35,444 nt of DNA from an uncultured Clostridia bacterium. GTDB taxonomy: Bacteria > Bacillota > Clostridia > Oscillospirales > Ruminococcaceae. The notes below the pieces were generated by a model. That model was not told the DNA's origin, did not search any database, and was given only the letters and a program-made list of their open reading frames with translations. The stretch is from NCBI GenBank assembly GCA_947632025.1, contig CANRNN010000018.1, positions 1 to 35,444 of the forward strand, in the 5' to 3' direction. How positions within the stretch are numbered: position 1 is the stretch's first letter; each line of letters starts with the position of its first letter. Positions 1 through 7,664 of this stretch are shown here, piece by piece. The position numbers and the translations under genes were made by a program.

Positions 1-1563
1 GGCGAGCGTTTGCCGAGCGTTGACGGGTTGATTGTAGGCTGTCAGGAAACGGCGACCGGCATGACTGCGCTTGTCGACGACGCGGATATTCACACGCTGA
101 TGATAGGCGCGTCGGGCGTCGGCAAGACCGCGAATTTCTTGTACCCGAACATCGAATACTGCTGCGCGGCGGGAATGTCGTTCGTCACGACCGACAGCAA
201 GGGGGACCTCTATCGAAACACTGCCACCATCGCCGAACGTTATTACGGCTACAAAATTTCTGTGATTGATTTGCGAAATCCGACGCGCAGCAGCGGCTAC
301 AATATGCTGTATCTTGTCAACAAGTACATGGATTTGTACAAGGCTGAAAACAAGTTGGAATTCAAGGCGAAATCCGAAAAGTTCGCAAAAATAACCGCCA
401 AAACCATAATTTCGGCGGGCGGCGATGTTTCAAATATGGGGCAGAACGCGTTTTTCTACGAGGCTGCGGAGGGATTGCTGACGGCGGTCATTCTGCTTGT
501 TGCGGAATTTTGTCCGCCCGAAAAACGGCACATAATAAGCGTTTTCAAACTGATACAAGACCTGCTCGCGCCGTCCGAGGTAAAGGGCGTTTCGCGGTTT
601 AAGCAACTTATAGACAAGCTGCCGAGCGAACACAAAGCGCGGTGGTTCGCGGGGGCAGCGCTCAACTCCTCCGAACAGGCAATGGCAAGCGTTATGTCAA
701 CTGCGCTGTCCCGACTGAACTCGTTCATTGACTCAGAACTTGAACAAATCCTCTGCTTTGACACTTCGATTGACGTTGAGGAATTCTGTTCACGAAAATC
801 CGCGATTTACCTCGTTCTGCCGGAGGAAGATACCACGAAACACTTTCTCATTTCGCTTATTTTTCAGCAACTTTACCGCGAAATGCTGACGGTAGCAGAC
901 GAGAAAAACGGTAAGCTTGATAAGCGCGTGATGTTCTACATGGACGAAATAGGCACGCTGCCGAAGATTGAGGGATTGGAGATGATATTTTCCGCGTCGC
1001 GATCCCGAAAAATTTCGATTGTAGCAATCATACAATCCCTCGCGCAGTTTGAGAAAACCTACGGCAAAGAGGGCGCGGAAATTATCGTTGACAATTGCCA
1101 ATGCACGCTGTTCGGAGCGTTCGCGCCTAACTCCAAGACCGCCGAGGCGATGTCTCAAAACCTTGGAAAGCAGACCGTTCTCAGCGGTTCTGTGTCGCGA
1201 TCTTCGGGGAATGGCGGTGGTTCTCGGCAATTACAAATGATCGAACGCCCGCTTATGACGGTTGACGAGCTGAAATCCATGCCGAAAGGGAATTTTATTG
1301 TGATGAAAACAGGTTGCTATCCTATGAAAACAAGGCTCAAGCTGTTCTTTAAGTGGGGGATACAGTTTGAGGACGCATACTCGATTGAGGAAAAGTCCGA
1401 AAGAAGGGTGCAGTACGCCGATTGCCGAGAAGTTGAAAACGAGATAATTAAGGCATACCCGCCGAAGGCTGCGGCAATAGAGTTTGGCGACAGGTTCGAG
1501 GACAATGTTCCCGAACCAACAGAACGAACACACTCGCCGAGGACGAAAAAATACTCGGAATAA
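1..1563 (+). CDS. VirD4/TraG-type conjugative coupling ATPase, 5' truncated by window edge
   Basis: The reading frame is open from base 1, so the N-terminus lies outside the window. The product is a type IV secretion coupling protein that docks the relaxase-DNA complex at the membrane mating channel. A Walker A motif (GASGVGKTA) sits about 35 residues into the visible part. The Walker B region (VMFYMDEIGTLP) is near residue 305 and is followed by the typical SRSRKISIVAIIQSLAQ segment. The expected N-terminal membrane helices are missing only because of the window edge. It resembles the VirD4-like proteins of clostridial ICEs of the CD1115 group. It ends with TAA, a few bases before the 23-bp palindrome at 1578. 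Confidence in the family is high; which ICE family it belongs to is inferred. Confidence 0.93.
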   Translation, partial: GERLPSVDGLIVGCQETATGMTALVDDADIHTLMIGASGVGKTANFLYPNIEYCCAAGMSFVTTDSKGDLYRNTATIAERYYGYKISVIDLRNPTRSSGYNMLYLVNKYMDLYKAENKLEFKAKSEKFAKITAKTIISAGGDVSNMGQNAFFYEAAEGLLTAVILLVAEFCPPEKRHIISVFKLIQDLLAPSEVKGVSRFKQLIDKLPSEHKARWFAGAALNSSEQAMASVMSTALSRLNSFIDSELEQILCFDTSIDVEEFCSRKSAIYLVLPEEDTTKHFLISLIFQQLYREMLTVADEKNGKLDKRVMFYMDEIGTLPKIEGLEMIFSASRSRKISIVAIIQSLAQFEKTYGKEGAEIIVDNCQCTLFGAFAPNSKTAEAMSQNLGKQTVLSGSVSRSSGNGGGSRQLQMIERPLMTVDELKSMPKGNFIVMKTGCYPMKTRLKLFFKWGIQFEDAYSIEEKSERRVQYADCREVENEIIKAYPPKAAAIEFGDRFEDNVPEPTERTHSPRTKKYSE

Positions 1564-1577
1564 TTATCAACCCCTTC

Positions 1578-1600
1578 AACTCTGCAACGATTGCAGAGTT
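1578..1600. promoter_or_regulatory. 23-bp palindrome, putative operator (copy 1)
   Basis: Two perfect 10-bp arms, AACTCTGCAA and TTGCAGAGTT, surround a CGA spacer. A near-identical copy, differing at two positions, lies at 14840-14862 in front of the MocR-type regulator. The palindrome ends 23 bp before the -35 box at 1624. The second copy ends 13 bp before its -35 box, so the offset differs by about one helical turn. This suggests an activator site upstream of the P-II/permease promoter. It also follows the VirD4 stop codon, but with no T-run, so a terminator role is less likely. Confidence 0.7.
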
Positions 1601-1623
1601 AAACTGTAAATCACAAAAAGCGG

Positions 1624-1652
1624 TTGACTTTTAAAAAATATTGAAGTATAAT
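1624..1652 (+). promoter_or_regulatory. Sigma-70 promoter of the P-II/permease unit
   Basis: TTGACT (1624-1629) and a perfect TATAAT (1647-1652) are separated by 17 bp. Transcription would start near 1659. The first transcribed bases then form the hairpin at 1660-1690. Confidence 0.8.
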
Positions 1653-1659
1653 AATATCA

Positions 1660-1696
1660 AAGCAAGGGTGCTTTATATACGCCCTTGCTTTTTTTT
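1660..1696 (+). terminator. Leader terminator/attenuator hairpin
   Basis: AAGCAAGGG (1660-1668) pairs with CCCTTGCTT (1682-1690), and a run of T follows. It lies right at the predicted +1 and 35 bp before the P-II gene. Unmodified transcription from the promoter at 1624-1652 should mostly stop here. The structure therefore looks like a conditional attenuator, but no alternative antiterminator fold was identified. Confidence 0.7.
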
Positions 1697-1731
1697 ATTT
1701 CATCAAATAGAACAGAGAAAGGAACAAAGAA

Positions 1732-2091
1732 ATGGGTCTTGTCAGAGTAGAAATTATTGTGAATGTCCTCAAAATGGACGCGCTTCTTGAAATTATCAAG
1801 AAGAACAAAATAACAGGAATGACCGTTTTCAAAGGGCTTGGCTGCGGCGTTCAGTACGGAACTCCCGAATACCGCGAAAACGACACGAGCGTTATCGAAC
1901 TTCTCGATAAGGTCATTGTTATGATCGTAATGCCCGAGGAGGAGCTGGACAACTTTATAAAACACGTTGAAAAAGGTCTTTATACGGGGCATATCGGCGA
2001 TGGTAAAATTTTCGTTTCACGCGTCGAAAATGCGTTCAGAATACGAACCGGCGAAGAAGGTCAAGAGGCTATCGTGCCGGGGAATTTGTGA
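1732..2091 (+). CDS. P-II family nitrogen regulatory protein
   Basis: The product is a 119-residue P-II (GlnB/GlnK-like) trimeric signal protein. Family members bind ATP/ADP and 2-oxoglutarate and control ammonium transporters or enzymes by contact. The C-terminal signature TGHIGDGKIFVSRVENAFRIRTGE is nearly canonical. The T-loop region (about residues 38-58) departs from the classical GlnB T-loop, so the usual uridylylation site cannot be assigned. The ATG is preceded by AAAGGA at good spacing. It overlaps or abuts the downstream permease and is probably co-transcribed with it. This pairing suggests that it gates that transporter, as GlnK gates AmtB. The target is inferred. Confidence 0.88.
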   Translation: MGLVRVEIIVNVLKMDALLEIIKKNKITGMTVFKGLGCGVQYGTPEYRENDTSVIELLDKVIVMIVMPEEELDNFIKHVEKGLYTGHIGDGKIFVSRVENAFRIRTGEEGQEAIVPGNL

Positions 2092-2099
2092 GGCGCAGT

Positions 2100-3488
2100 A
2101 TGGAAAAGAAAATCGGTCTTGCGAGCGCGGTCGCCACGGGCGTTGGGCTTATTTTAGCCACAAGCTGTCTGTTGGTAATAGGTCAGGGCGTTTCGCAAAT
2201 AGGAAATTCGTTCGTTTTTTCAATGCTTATTGCCCTCGCGTTCAACGCCTTTACCGCGCTTTCGGTAAGCGAACTTAATGCGCTTATGCCGCAGCTTACG
2301 GGCGGACTGGCGCAATATACGCTTGTCGGAATGGGGAGATTTTTTTCCGTTTTGACAATGGTCGGCGGATATGTTGTCGGAATGACGATATTCGGAAGTC
2401 TTGAGGGAACGATGTTCGGAAGAACCATGAATATGCTGTTCCCGAATTTGGGCATACCGATGCCGATTTACGGTATTGTGCTTATGGCGGTCATTGTCCT
2501 TGCGAATTGCCGCGGAGTTGATATGTTTGCAAAGGTGCAAAATGTCGTAGCATATTCGCTTATAATCTCGCTGATTTTAATGGGTCTTGTAGGTTGCTTT
2601 CATCTCGGTCAGGGCGAAATTATCGAACAGGACACGGGATTAAACGCCTCCTTCGGTGAAATTATGGGACTTGTGGGAACGGCGTTTTATATGTTCGTCG
2701 GCTGTGAATTTGTTGTACCGTTAAGCCCGTTTGCAAAAAAGCCGCACATAACCATTCCTCTCGGTATGATAGGAAGTCTTGCGGTTGTGTTTATAATGCA
2801 GCTGTTCTGCGTTTTCGGATTTTCAAACTACGTTTCGTTTGCAGATTTGGGAACAAGCGAGTCGCCTCATATGCTGTACGGCGTGGCGGTACTCGGCGAA
2901 TTTGGGCGGTACTGGATGGGAGTAGTGTCAATTCTCGCGGTTATAAGCACGGCGAATACTGTTGTAAACTCTATTTCCTATCTTCTTTCGGGAATGTCGC
3001 GGATAAATCTTGTTCCTGAAATTTTCGGCAGGAAAAACAAAAAAGGCGCGCCGTACATAGGGATAATTACAATAGGCACAGCGATGACGGTTCTGGTAGT
3101 ATTAAGTCTTGTAGCTTCCGATTTGCTGAACTTTTTCCTGAAAGTTGCAAGCGTTTTCTGGATAATCGTGTATCTTGTACTTCACGTTGACGTTATCATT
3201 CTGCGTTTTCGTATGCCGAAAGTGCCGAGAACATTTAAAGTGCCGCTTGGAATTGTAATACCGATACTCGGAATAATAGGCGACATTTATATGATTTACG
3301 GAATTGACAGCAACCCCGAAGTGCGGAAAAACGTATTTATCGCCTGCGGAGTGATGTTTGTGGTGCTTACGGTATACTCGCTTTTCTGGGTGAAGAAAGT
3401 GATGAAAAAGCCGCTGTTCGAGCCTGTTCCGATAAAGGACGTTATGGCAATGGAAAACGAACGGTATTACAAATATCATAAACGATAA
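2100..3488 (+). CDS. APC-family amino acid/amine permease, likely methylamine importer
   Basis: The product is about 462 residues with some 12 hydrophobic segments, consistent with an APC-superfamily cation-coupled transporter. The ATG at 2100 is preferred over the upstream GTG at 2088, because GAGG lies just before it and overlaps the P-II stop. The gene sits between a P-II gene and the convergent pyl/mtm cluster. In Methanosarcina an APC permease (MtmP) is encoded with mtmC and mtmB, so monomethylamine is the likely substrate. An amino acid substrate cannot be excluded. A strong terminator follows at 3499-3527. Confidence 0.85.
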   Translation: MEKKIGLASAVATGVGLILATSCLLVIGQGVSQIGNSFVFSMLIALAFNAFTALSVSELNALMPQLTGGLAQYTLVGMGRFFSVLTMVGGYVVGMTIFGSLEGTMFGRTMNMLFPNLGIPMPIYGIVLMAVIVLANCRGVDMFAKVQNVVAYSLIISLILMGLVGCFHLGQGEIIEQDTGLNASFGEIMGLVGTAFYMFVGCEFVVPLSPFAKKPHITIPLGMIGSLAVVFIMQLFCVFGFSNYVSFADLGTSESPHMLYGVAVLGEFGRYWMGVVSILAVISTANTVVNSISYLLSGMSRINLVPEIFGRKNKKGAPYIGIITIGTAMTVLVVLSLVASDLLNFFLKVASVFWIIVYLVLHVDVIILRFRMPKVPRTFKVPLGIVIPILGIIGDIYMIYGIDSNPEVRKNVFIACGVMFVVLTVYSLFWVKKVMKKPLFEPVPIKDVMAMENERYYKYHKR

Positions 3489-3498
3489 TATCACAAAT

Positions 3499-3527
3499 GC
3501 GCGGTTTGATAAAAGCCGCGCTTTTTT
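3499..3527 (+). terminator. Intrinsic terminator after the permease
   Basis: GCGCGG plus TTT (3499-3507) pairs with the complementary arm at 3513-3521, followed by six T. It separates the plus-strand permease unit from the convergent pylSc gene, which ends at 3529. Confidence 0.85.
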
Positions 3528-3528
3528 G

Positions 3529-4377
3529 TTATTTAACGTTCAATCTTGCTCCGTCAAGAAACGCAATGCTCTTTGAAAACCGGTGAATGCCATGAGAATT
3601 TTCGCGGTACATAAGCAGTCTTTCCAGCCCGAAACCTATACCTACCCATGTTGAATTTATCCCCCAACGGGCGTCAAGCGGGTGCGGACCCATTGACGTC
3701 GAGGCAAGCTCCAAACCGTCACGTCCGACAAAATCAAGCCCCTCCCCGTAAACCACGGAATTTTCCAAAATCATATCGTACTCGTCAATTCCCGCCGCCG
3801 AAAGAACAGCTTTTCCGAATTGCTTCAGGTGTTCGCTGCGTTCATTTTCGGGAAGTCCCCACTCCACAAGGTTCAGCATGGTAAACTCTTTCAGGTGAGA
3901 ACGCCCCTCGGTTTCCCTGCGAAAACAGCTGCCTATCTCAAATATCCTGAGCGGTTTTCCTGCGGTTATTTTCAAGAGGTCTTTTGAAACGCTGTACAAA
4001 TTCGGCGCAAGCATGGGTCTTAAGCATTTGTTTTTGTCAACTCTGAAAACCTGTTCGTTAAGCGGGTGAGAGCCGTCTATCGTCATACGTTCAAGAAACT
4101 TGTCGGAAATAATTATCGGAGTTGTCACCTGAGTAAAACCGAGCTTACAAAGCGCGTCTGACAATGCGTATTCAAGCGCGCAAAGCTCTGGTCTGTGCTT
4201 AGTGTTCAGCAAATCGAGCAAATGCTCCTTGTTTTCGCGCGAAAGGTGTTTTTCGGTTTCCTGAAAGTATTTGTCGCGCTCCTCGCTTGTGCTGAAAACA
4301 GGCGTTTGTTCAACATCTGCGCCAAGATCCGAAAGGCGGTTTTGCTGAGTTTCGGAAAGTTTAAATTTGTCGTCCAT
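3529..4377 (-). CDS. pylSc: Pyrrolysyl-tRNA synthetase catalytic subunit (PylSc)
   Basis: The 282-residue class II synthetase core charges tRNA-Pyl with pyrrolysine. Recognisable pieces include RPMLAPNLY, the motif 2 region CFRRETEGRSHLKEFTMLN, and motif 3 WVGIGFGLERLL. These align with the C-terminal half of archaeal PylS and with free bacterial PylSc (about 290 residues). The tRNA-binding N-terminal domain is absent and is encoded next door as pylSn. The ATG at 4377 has GAGGTGA in front, overlapping the pylSn stop codon, so translation is probably coupled. In the pocket, the residue matching M. mazei C348 appears to be Val, while the N346 equivalent is kept. It is the last gene of the minus-strand pyl operon. 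Confidence 0.97.
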   Translation of the reverse strand: MDDKFKLSETQQNRLSDLGADVEQTPVFSTSEERDKYFQETEKHLSRENKEHLLDLLNTKHRPELCALEYALSDALCKLGFTQVTTPIIISDKFLERMTIDGSHPLNEQVFRVDKNKCLRPMLAPNLYSVSKDLLKITAGKPLRIFEIGSCFRRETEGRSHLKEFTMLNLVEWGLPENERSEHLKQFGKAVLSAAGIDEYDMILENSVVYGEGLDFVGRDGLELASTSMGPHPLDARWGINSTWVGIGFGLERLLMYRENSHGIHRFSKSIAFLDGARLNVK

Positions 4378-4385
4378 AATTCACC

Positions 4386-4691
4386 TCAAACAATATGCTT
4401 TTTGGAATTTGTGAATACCGTCGCGGAATATTTTTCGAGTTTCCATGACGGGATTTTGCATTTTGGGCAAGGCTCTTTGCAAAATCGGTTTCTGAGCCAC
4501 CTCGCGCTTCGGCTGTTTTTGGAATTTCGGCAGGTGAAAACTAACCCGCAATGGGTGGTTATCGTCAGCATATCCTGCGTTTGGACGATTGACTTCACCC
4601 CGTGAAGCACTCCCGACCGCGACGCCCACAGCTTTACTTTATCGACCAGCGCGAACAGCGTCTGCCGCTTGAAAATATAACGCTTTTCCAA
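4386..4691 (-). CDS. pylSn: PylSn, tRNA-Pyl-binding subunit of split PylS
   Basis: A small basic protein of 101 residues matches the N-terminal domain of PylS: VKLWASRSGVLHGVK, then SKNSRSARWLRNRFCKEPCPKC. The family zinc ligands are visible (a His/Cys pair, then CKEPCPKC). It grips the T-arm and the small variable loop of tRNA-Pyl. The start is a TTG at 4691 with GGAG 7 bases upstream. A longer reading to 4838 would overlap pylD and add unrelated sequence. It lies 5 bases after pylD and 8 bases before pylSc, in a different frame from pylSc, so the two are not a recent split of one frame. Confidence 0.93.
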   Translation of the reverse strand: MEKRYIFKRQTLFALVDKVKLWASRSGVLHGVKSIVQTQDMLTITTHCGLVFTCRNSKNSRSARWLRNRFCKEPCPKCKIPSWKLEKYSATVFTNSKKHIV

Positions 4692-4696
4692 GTTAA

Positions 4697-5485
4697 TCAC
4701 TCCATTCTGCTTATGCAATCGTAGTACATGGCAATCGTTCCGAGTTCCAAAGGATTGTGTATAAGCGTTATCTTCGCGGCGGCTTTCGGCGTAAGGCTTA
4801 ACGGCATTCCCGGAACGGAATACACGGCGTTTTCGCAAACGTCATTTTCGGAAATCCAGTCCCCGACGGGCGTTGCGTCAAGGACAAATTTATAATTACA
4901 AAGTTTCGGCAACTCGCATAATACTGCGGTATTATCATTTTCAAGCCGCCTTGATTTTTCTGATACGGGGTCGTAAACTTCAACCCTCGCGCCGTTGCTG
5001 CTTAAATACTCGCAGGCTGCCGCACCGACGGGTCCCGCGCCCAGAACAAGAACGGTTTGCCCGCTGCAATTTGCCGCGCTGTTCAACGCCGCCGCGAACG
5101 CTGTTCCCGTGGCGTAACCATTGTCGGAGCAAACGCGCGAGGTTGTCGAAAATGCGACATATGCGTTGTCGTCCGCCGCGAAAATCAACTTGGCTTTTTT
5201 AAGAAATGCCTCCTGGAACCCGAACACATCAGTTTGCTCTGTTACAAAAGCGTCTGCGCCTATGTGCCTTAAAATATCGCATACCGACGCGGAAAAACGC
5301 TCTATCGTCCCCAGACCGCTCGTTATCGGAACAACTGCGGTTTTAAGGCTTTCGGGCTTTGTTATGCCGAAAATTTCGCGGCATAATGCGTCCATCGTTT
5401 TCCCCGTCTGACTTTTAAAAATTTCGTCATATTCGGCGATATCGCGGCTAATATTTTTTATATCGCCCGGCAGAAGTCTTGACAT
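4697..5485 (-). CDS. pylD: Pyrrolysine synthase PylD
   Basis: The 262-residue dehydrogenase oxidises L-lysine-N-epsilon-3-methylornithine to the semialdehyde, which cyclises to pyrrolysine. A Rossmann dinucleotide site GAGPVG lies at residues 149-154. The N-terminal part (MSRLLPGDIKNISRDI, then PITSGLGTIERFSASV) is typical of PylD. The ATG at 5485 has AAAGGAG at 7 bases. It is tightly packed between pylC (15 bases) and pylSn (5 bases). Confidence 0.95.
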   Translation of the reverse strand: MSRLLPGDIKNISRDIAEYDEIFKSQTGKTMDALCREIFGITKPESLKTAVVPITSGLGTIERFSASVCDILRHIGADAFVTEQTDVFGFQEAFLKKAKLIFAADDNAYVAFSTTSRVCSDNGYATGTAFAAALNSAANCSGQTVLVLGAGPVGAAACEYLSSNGARVEVYDPVSEKSRRLENDNTAVLCELPKLCNYKFVLDATPVGDWISENDVCENAVYSVPGMPLSLTPKAAAKITLIHNPLELGTIAMYYDCISRME

Positions 5486-5500
5486 ATTTTTCTCCTTTCG

Positions 5501-6631
5501 TCAATCCGAAATTATGGGAATATTGAATTTTTCCGAGATGAGTTTCAGTGAGCGGTTTCTTTTGTTTTCAGCTTCTGAAATGCTGTCAGCGGTAAATATC
5601 ATAATTGCGCGGAAATCGCCTGTTCCGCGGTAGTTTGAAACCGCTTCGTCCGCGCCGAAAAATCCGCTTATAATGCGAAGTTTTCCGCAGTCTGACATGA
5701 TATGTTCGCCGAGGATTTCAACCCCGCGCGGCGATGATTTTATCTGACAATAACAGCAAAATTTGCGTTTATTTTTCTTTTCATTTGAGCTTCCGAAAAC
5801 CTTCATCTCCGCAAGCCATTTCACCATATTAAACCCGCTTGCATGATATACCGAAACGGGCGTTTGACTTGGCAGCCGCGCGTCAATTTCAAGTATTTTC
5901 AGCACGCCGCCGTGAGAAATGACTTCAATATCGAAAATCCCCTCGCAATGAAGCGCGCTGTCAAGTTTTTCGGCGATTTCAAACATTTGCGCGGTTTCGT
6001 TTTCGGAAATTTCGGCGGGTGCAATTATTTCCTTGCAGTCGTAATTATTATCAACGACAACCTCGGTTATCATCGGGAAAACCGTCTTCCCGTTTATCCT
6101 CAGCACCTCAAGCGAATAGGATTTTCCCGAAAGATATTCGCCGATTATCGGAGTATGCCCGTCGTATTTTTCGAGAACGGCTTCGAGGTCATTTTCGTTC
6201 TCCGCTTTGAAAACCATTTTGCTTCCGCTTAAGTCGTCCGGCTTTATAATCACCGGAAAACCACAATCGGGATATTTTTGCGGAACAAGGAGTTCAAGCG
6301 TTCCGAAAAGTTTATCCGAGCGTGATTTTGATGATGAAACTGCATAAGCGCGCTTGTCAAAAATCACGGGAGTATTGGTGAGTTCTCCGTATTGCAAAAG
6401 CCTTTCGCAGACTTCGATATTTTCAACTGCGGGCAAAACAGCATCATTTTCCCTGAAAAGTTTTGTCATAATTTCGCTGTCAAAAAAATCACAGCATACA
6501 AACCTGTCCGCAAGTCCCGCCGCGCAGGAGTTTTCGTCCCTGTCAACCGCTGTCGTGAAAAATCCCGCTTTCTTCGCAAGATAAACCGCCTCAACCCCCT
6601 GAAGCCTGCAGCCGATTATCAGAATATTCAT
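5501..6631 (-). CDS. pylC: 3-methylornithine-lysine ligase PylC
   Basis: The 376-residue ATP-grasp ligase joins 3R-methyl-D-ornithine to the epsilon amine of lysine, the second step of pyrrolysine synthesis. The N-terminus MNILIIGCRLQGVEAVYLAKK matches the archaeal start of PylC. Central segments FPVIIKPDDLSGSKMVFKA and ILEIDARLPSQTP are the ATP-grasp nucleotide- and metal-binding parts. The start at 6631 lies inside pylB, a 41-base overlap, which points to translational coupling. Confidence 0.95.
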   Translation of the reverse strand: MNILIIGCRLQGVEAVYLAKKAGFFTTAVDRDENSCAAGLADRFVCCDFFDSEIMTKLFRENDAVLPAVENIEVCERLLQYGELTNTPVIFDKRAYAVSSSKSRSDKLFGTLELLVPQKYPDCGFPVIIKPDDLSGSKMVFKAENENDLEAVLEKYDGHTPIIGEYLSGKSYSLEVLRINGKTVFPMITEVVVDNNYDCKEIIAPAEISENETAQMFEIAEKLDSALHCEGIFDIEVISHGGVLKILEIDARLPSQTPVSVYHASGFNMVKWLAEMKVFGSSNEKKNKRKFCCYCQIKSSPRGVEILGEHIMSDCGKLRIISGFFGADEAVSNYRGTGDFRAIMIFTADSISEAENKRNRSLKLISEKFNIPIISD

Positions 6632-7664
6632 ACCTTAATTCCTCTATCGTTTCTCTGTATTTTTGCGGAGTTGAGATTTTCAGCCCGCATTTTAAAATTG
6701 TGTCGGAAATTCCCGAAACCGTGCGGTGTCCGTCGTCAATGTCAAGTTCCGACTGCGCAACGCCCGCTAGTCCCTCGTTCGGCGGGATAATTGAAGTTAC
6801 CACATTCGCGCCTGCCATAAGCCTTTGTTCAAGTCCCGAAATCCCGTCAACGTCAAGCGATGCGGGGATTAGCTTGTCGGGGAACAACAGCCGCATTATC
6901 GCTATATCCAGAAGTTCTCCCGAAAAATCGGGGATTTTCGGCGTTTCCATGGGTGTGTTTTTCTGCGAAACAAACGTCATTACCCTGACCTGCGAAGCAG
7001 AAATCCTTTGCATTTCTCTGAACGAATGTACCTTGTCGTCAGCCGTTTCGCCGACACCCGTAAGAAGCCCTTCTTCAATCAACATTCCCGATGATTTCGC
7101 GGTTTTCTTGCAGTTCATGCGCTCGTCATAGCTTTGCTCAACGCGCAGTTTTCTGAATAATTCCCGCGAATGTGTTTCCTGATAAAGCGCGTACCAGTCA
7201 GCGCCTGCATTTGCGAGTTGCTTGATTTGCCCGTCGGAAAGCACTCCCGGAGATACCATAACCGCAAGGCGAGTTTTTGCTTTGACTTCTTTTACAATAT
7301 TTACAAGTTCGTCAAAATGCTCCTGAAAATACCTGTCCTCGCCCATTGTAAGGTCGATTAAATGCACTCCCGAATTTGCAAGCCTCACAGCCGCGTTGAT
7401 AATTTCTTCGGCTGACTTTCGGTATCTCGGTGAAACTCCGTTGTTCCTGCGGTAAAAGCAGAAATTGCAGTTGTTTTTGCAGAACGTGCTGAAATAAACA
7501 AAGCCGTAAAGGAAAACCTCGTTTCCGAAATATCTCTCGCGGACTTTCCTCGCAAGAGCAAAGATTTTTTCACGTTCATTTTGGTTTGCACCAAGCAATA
7601 TTTTTATATCCCCGTCCGAAAGAGGGATTTTGCTTTCGTATTTTTTCAATACCTTGTCAACCAT
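6591..7664 (-). CDS. pylB: Methylornithine synthase PylB (radical SAM)
   Basis: The 357-residue radical SAM mutase converts L-lysine to 3-methylornithine, the first pyrrolysine step. The [4Fe-4S]-SAM motif CKNNCNFC uses Cys62, Cys66 and Cys69, followed by FYRRNN, which is typical of PylB and its BioB/HydE-like relatives. The ATG at 7664 overlaps the end of the upstream reactivator gene by 8 bases. The genetic context (pylC, pylD and pylS directly downstream) makes PylB far more likely than HydE. Confidence 0.96.
   Translation of the reverse strand: MVDKVLKKYESKIPLSDGDIKILLGANQNEREKIFALARKVRERYFGNEVFLYGFVYFSTFCKNNCNFCFYRRNNGVSPRYRKSAEEIINAAVRLANSGVHLIDLTMGEDRYFQEHFDELVNIVKEVKAKTRLAVMVSPGVLSDGQIKQLANAGADWYALYQETHSRELFRKLRVEQSYDERMNCKKTAKSSGMLIEEGLLTGVGETADDKVHSFREMQRISASQVRVMTFVSQKNTPMETPKIPDFSGELLDIAIMRLLFPDKLIPASLDVDGISGLEQRLMAGANVVTSIIPPNEGLAGVAQSELDIDDGHRTVSGISDTILKCGLKISTPQKYRETIEELRYEYSDNRLQASGG

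Noticed and set aside
790-1533. Long antisense frames inside the VirD4, pyl and methyltransferase genes
   Set aside because: They mirror the codon pattern of real genes on the other strand and have no ribosome sites.
1578-1600. The palindrome as a terminator of the VirD4 gene
   Set aside because: There is no T tract after it, and an almost identical copy sits before a promoter 13 kb away, which fits an operator better.
4386-4838. Longer N-terminus for PylSn starting at 4838
   Set aside because: The extra 49 codons overlap pylD and have no PylSn similarity. The TTG at 4691 has a proper ribosome site.
6591-7664. HydE or BioB instead of PylB
   Set aside because: The direct linkage to pylC, pylD, pylSn, pylSc, pylT and mtmB, and the FYRRNN context after the cluster motif, favour PylB.
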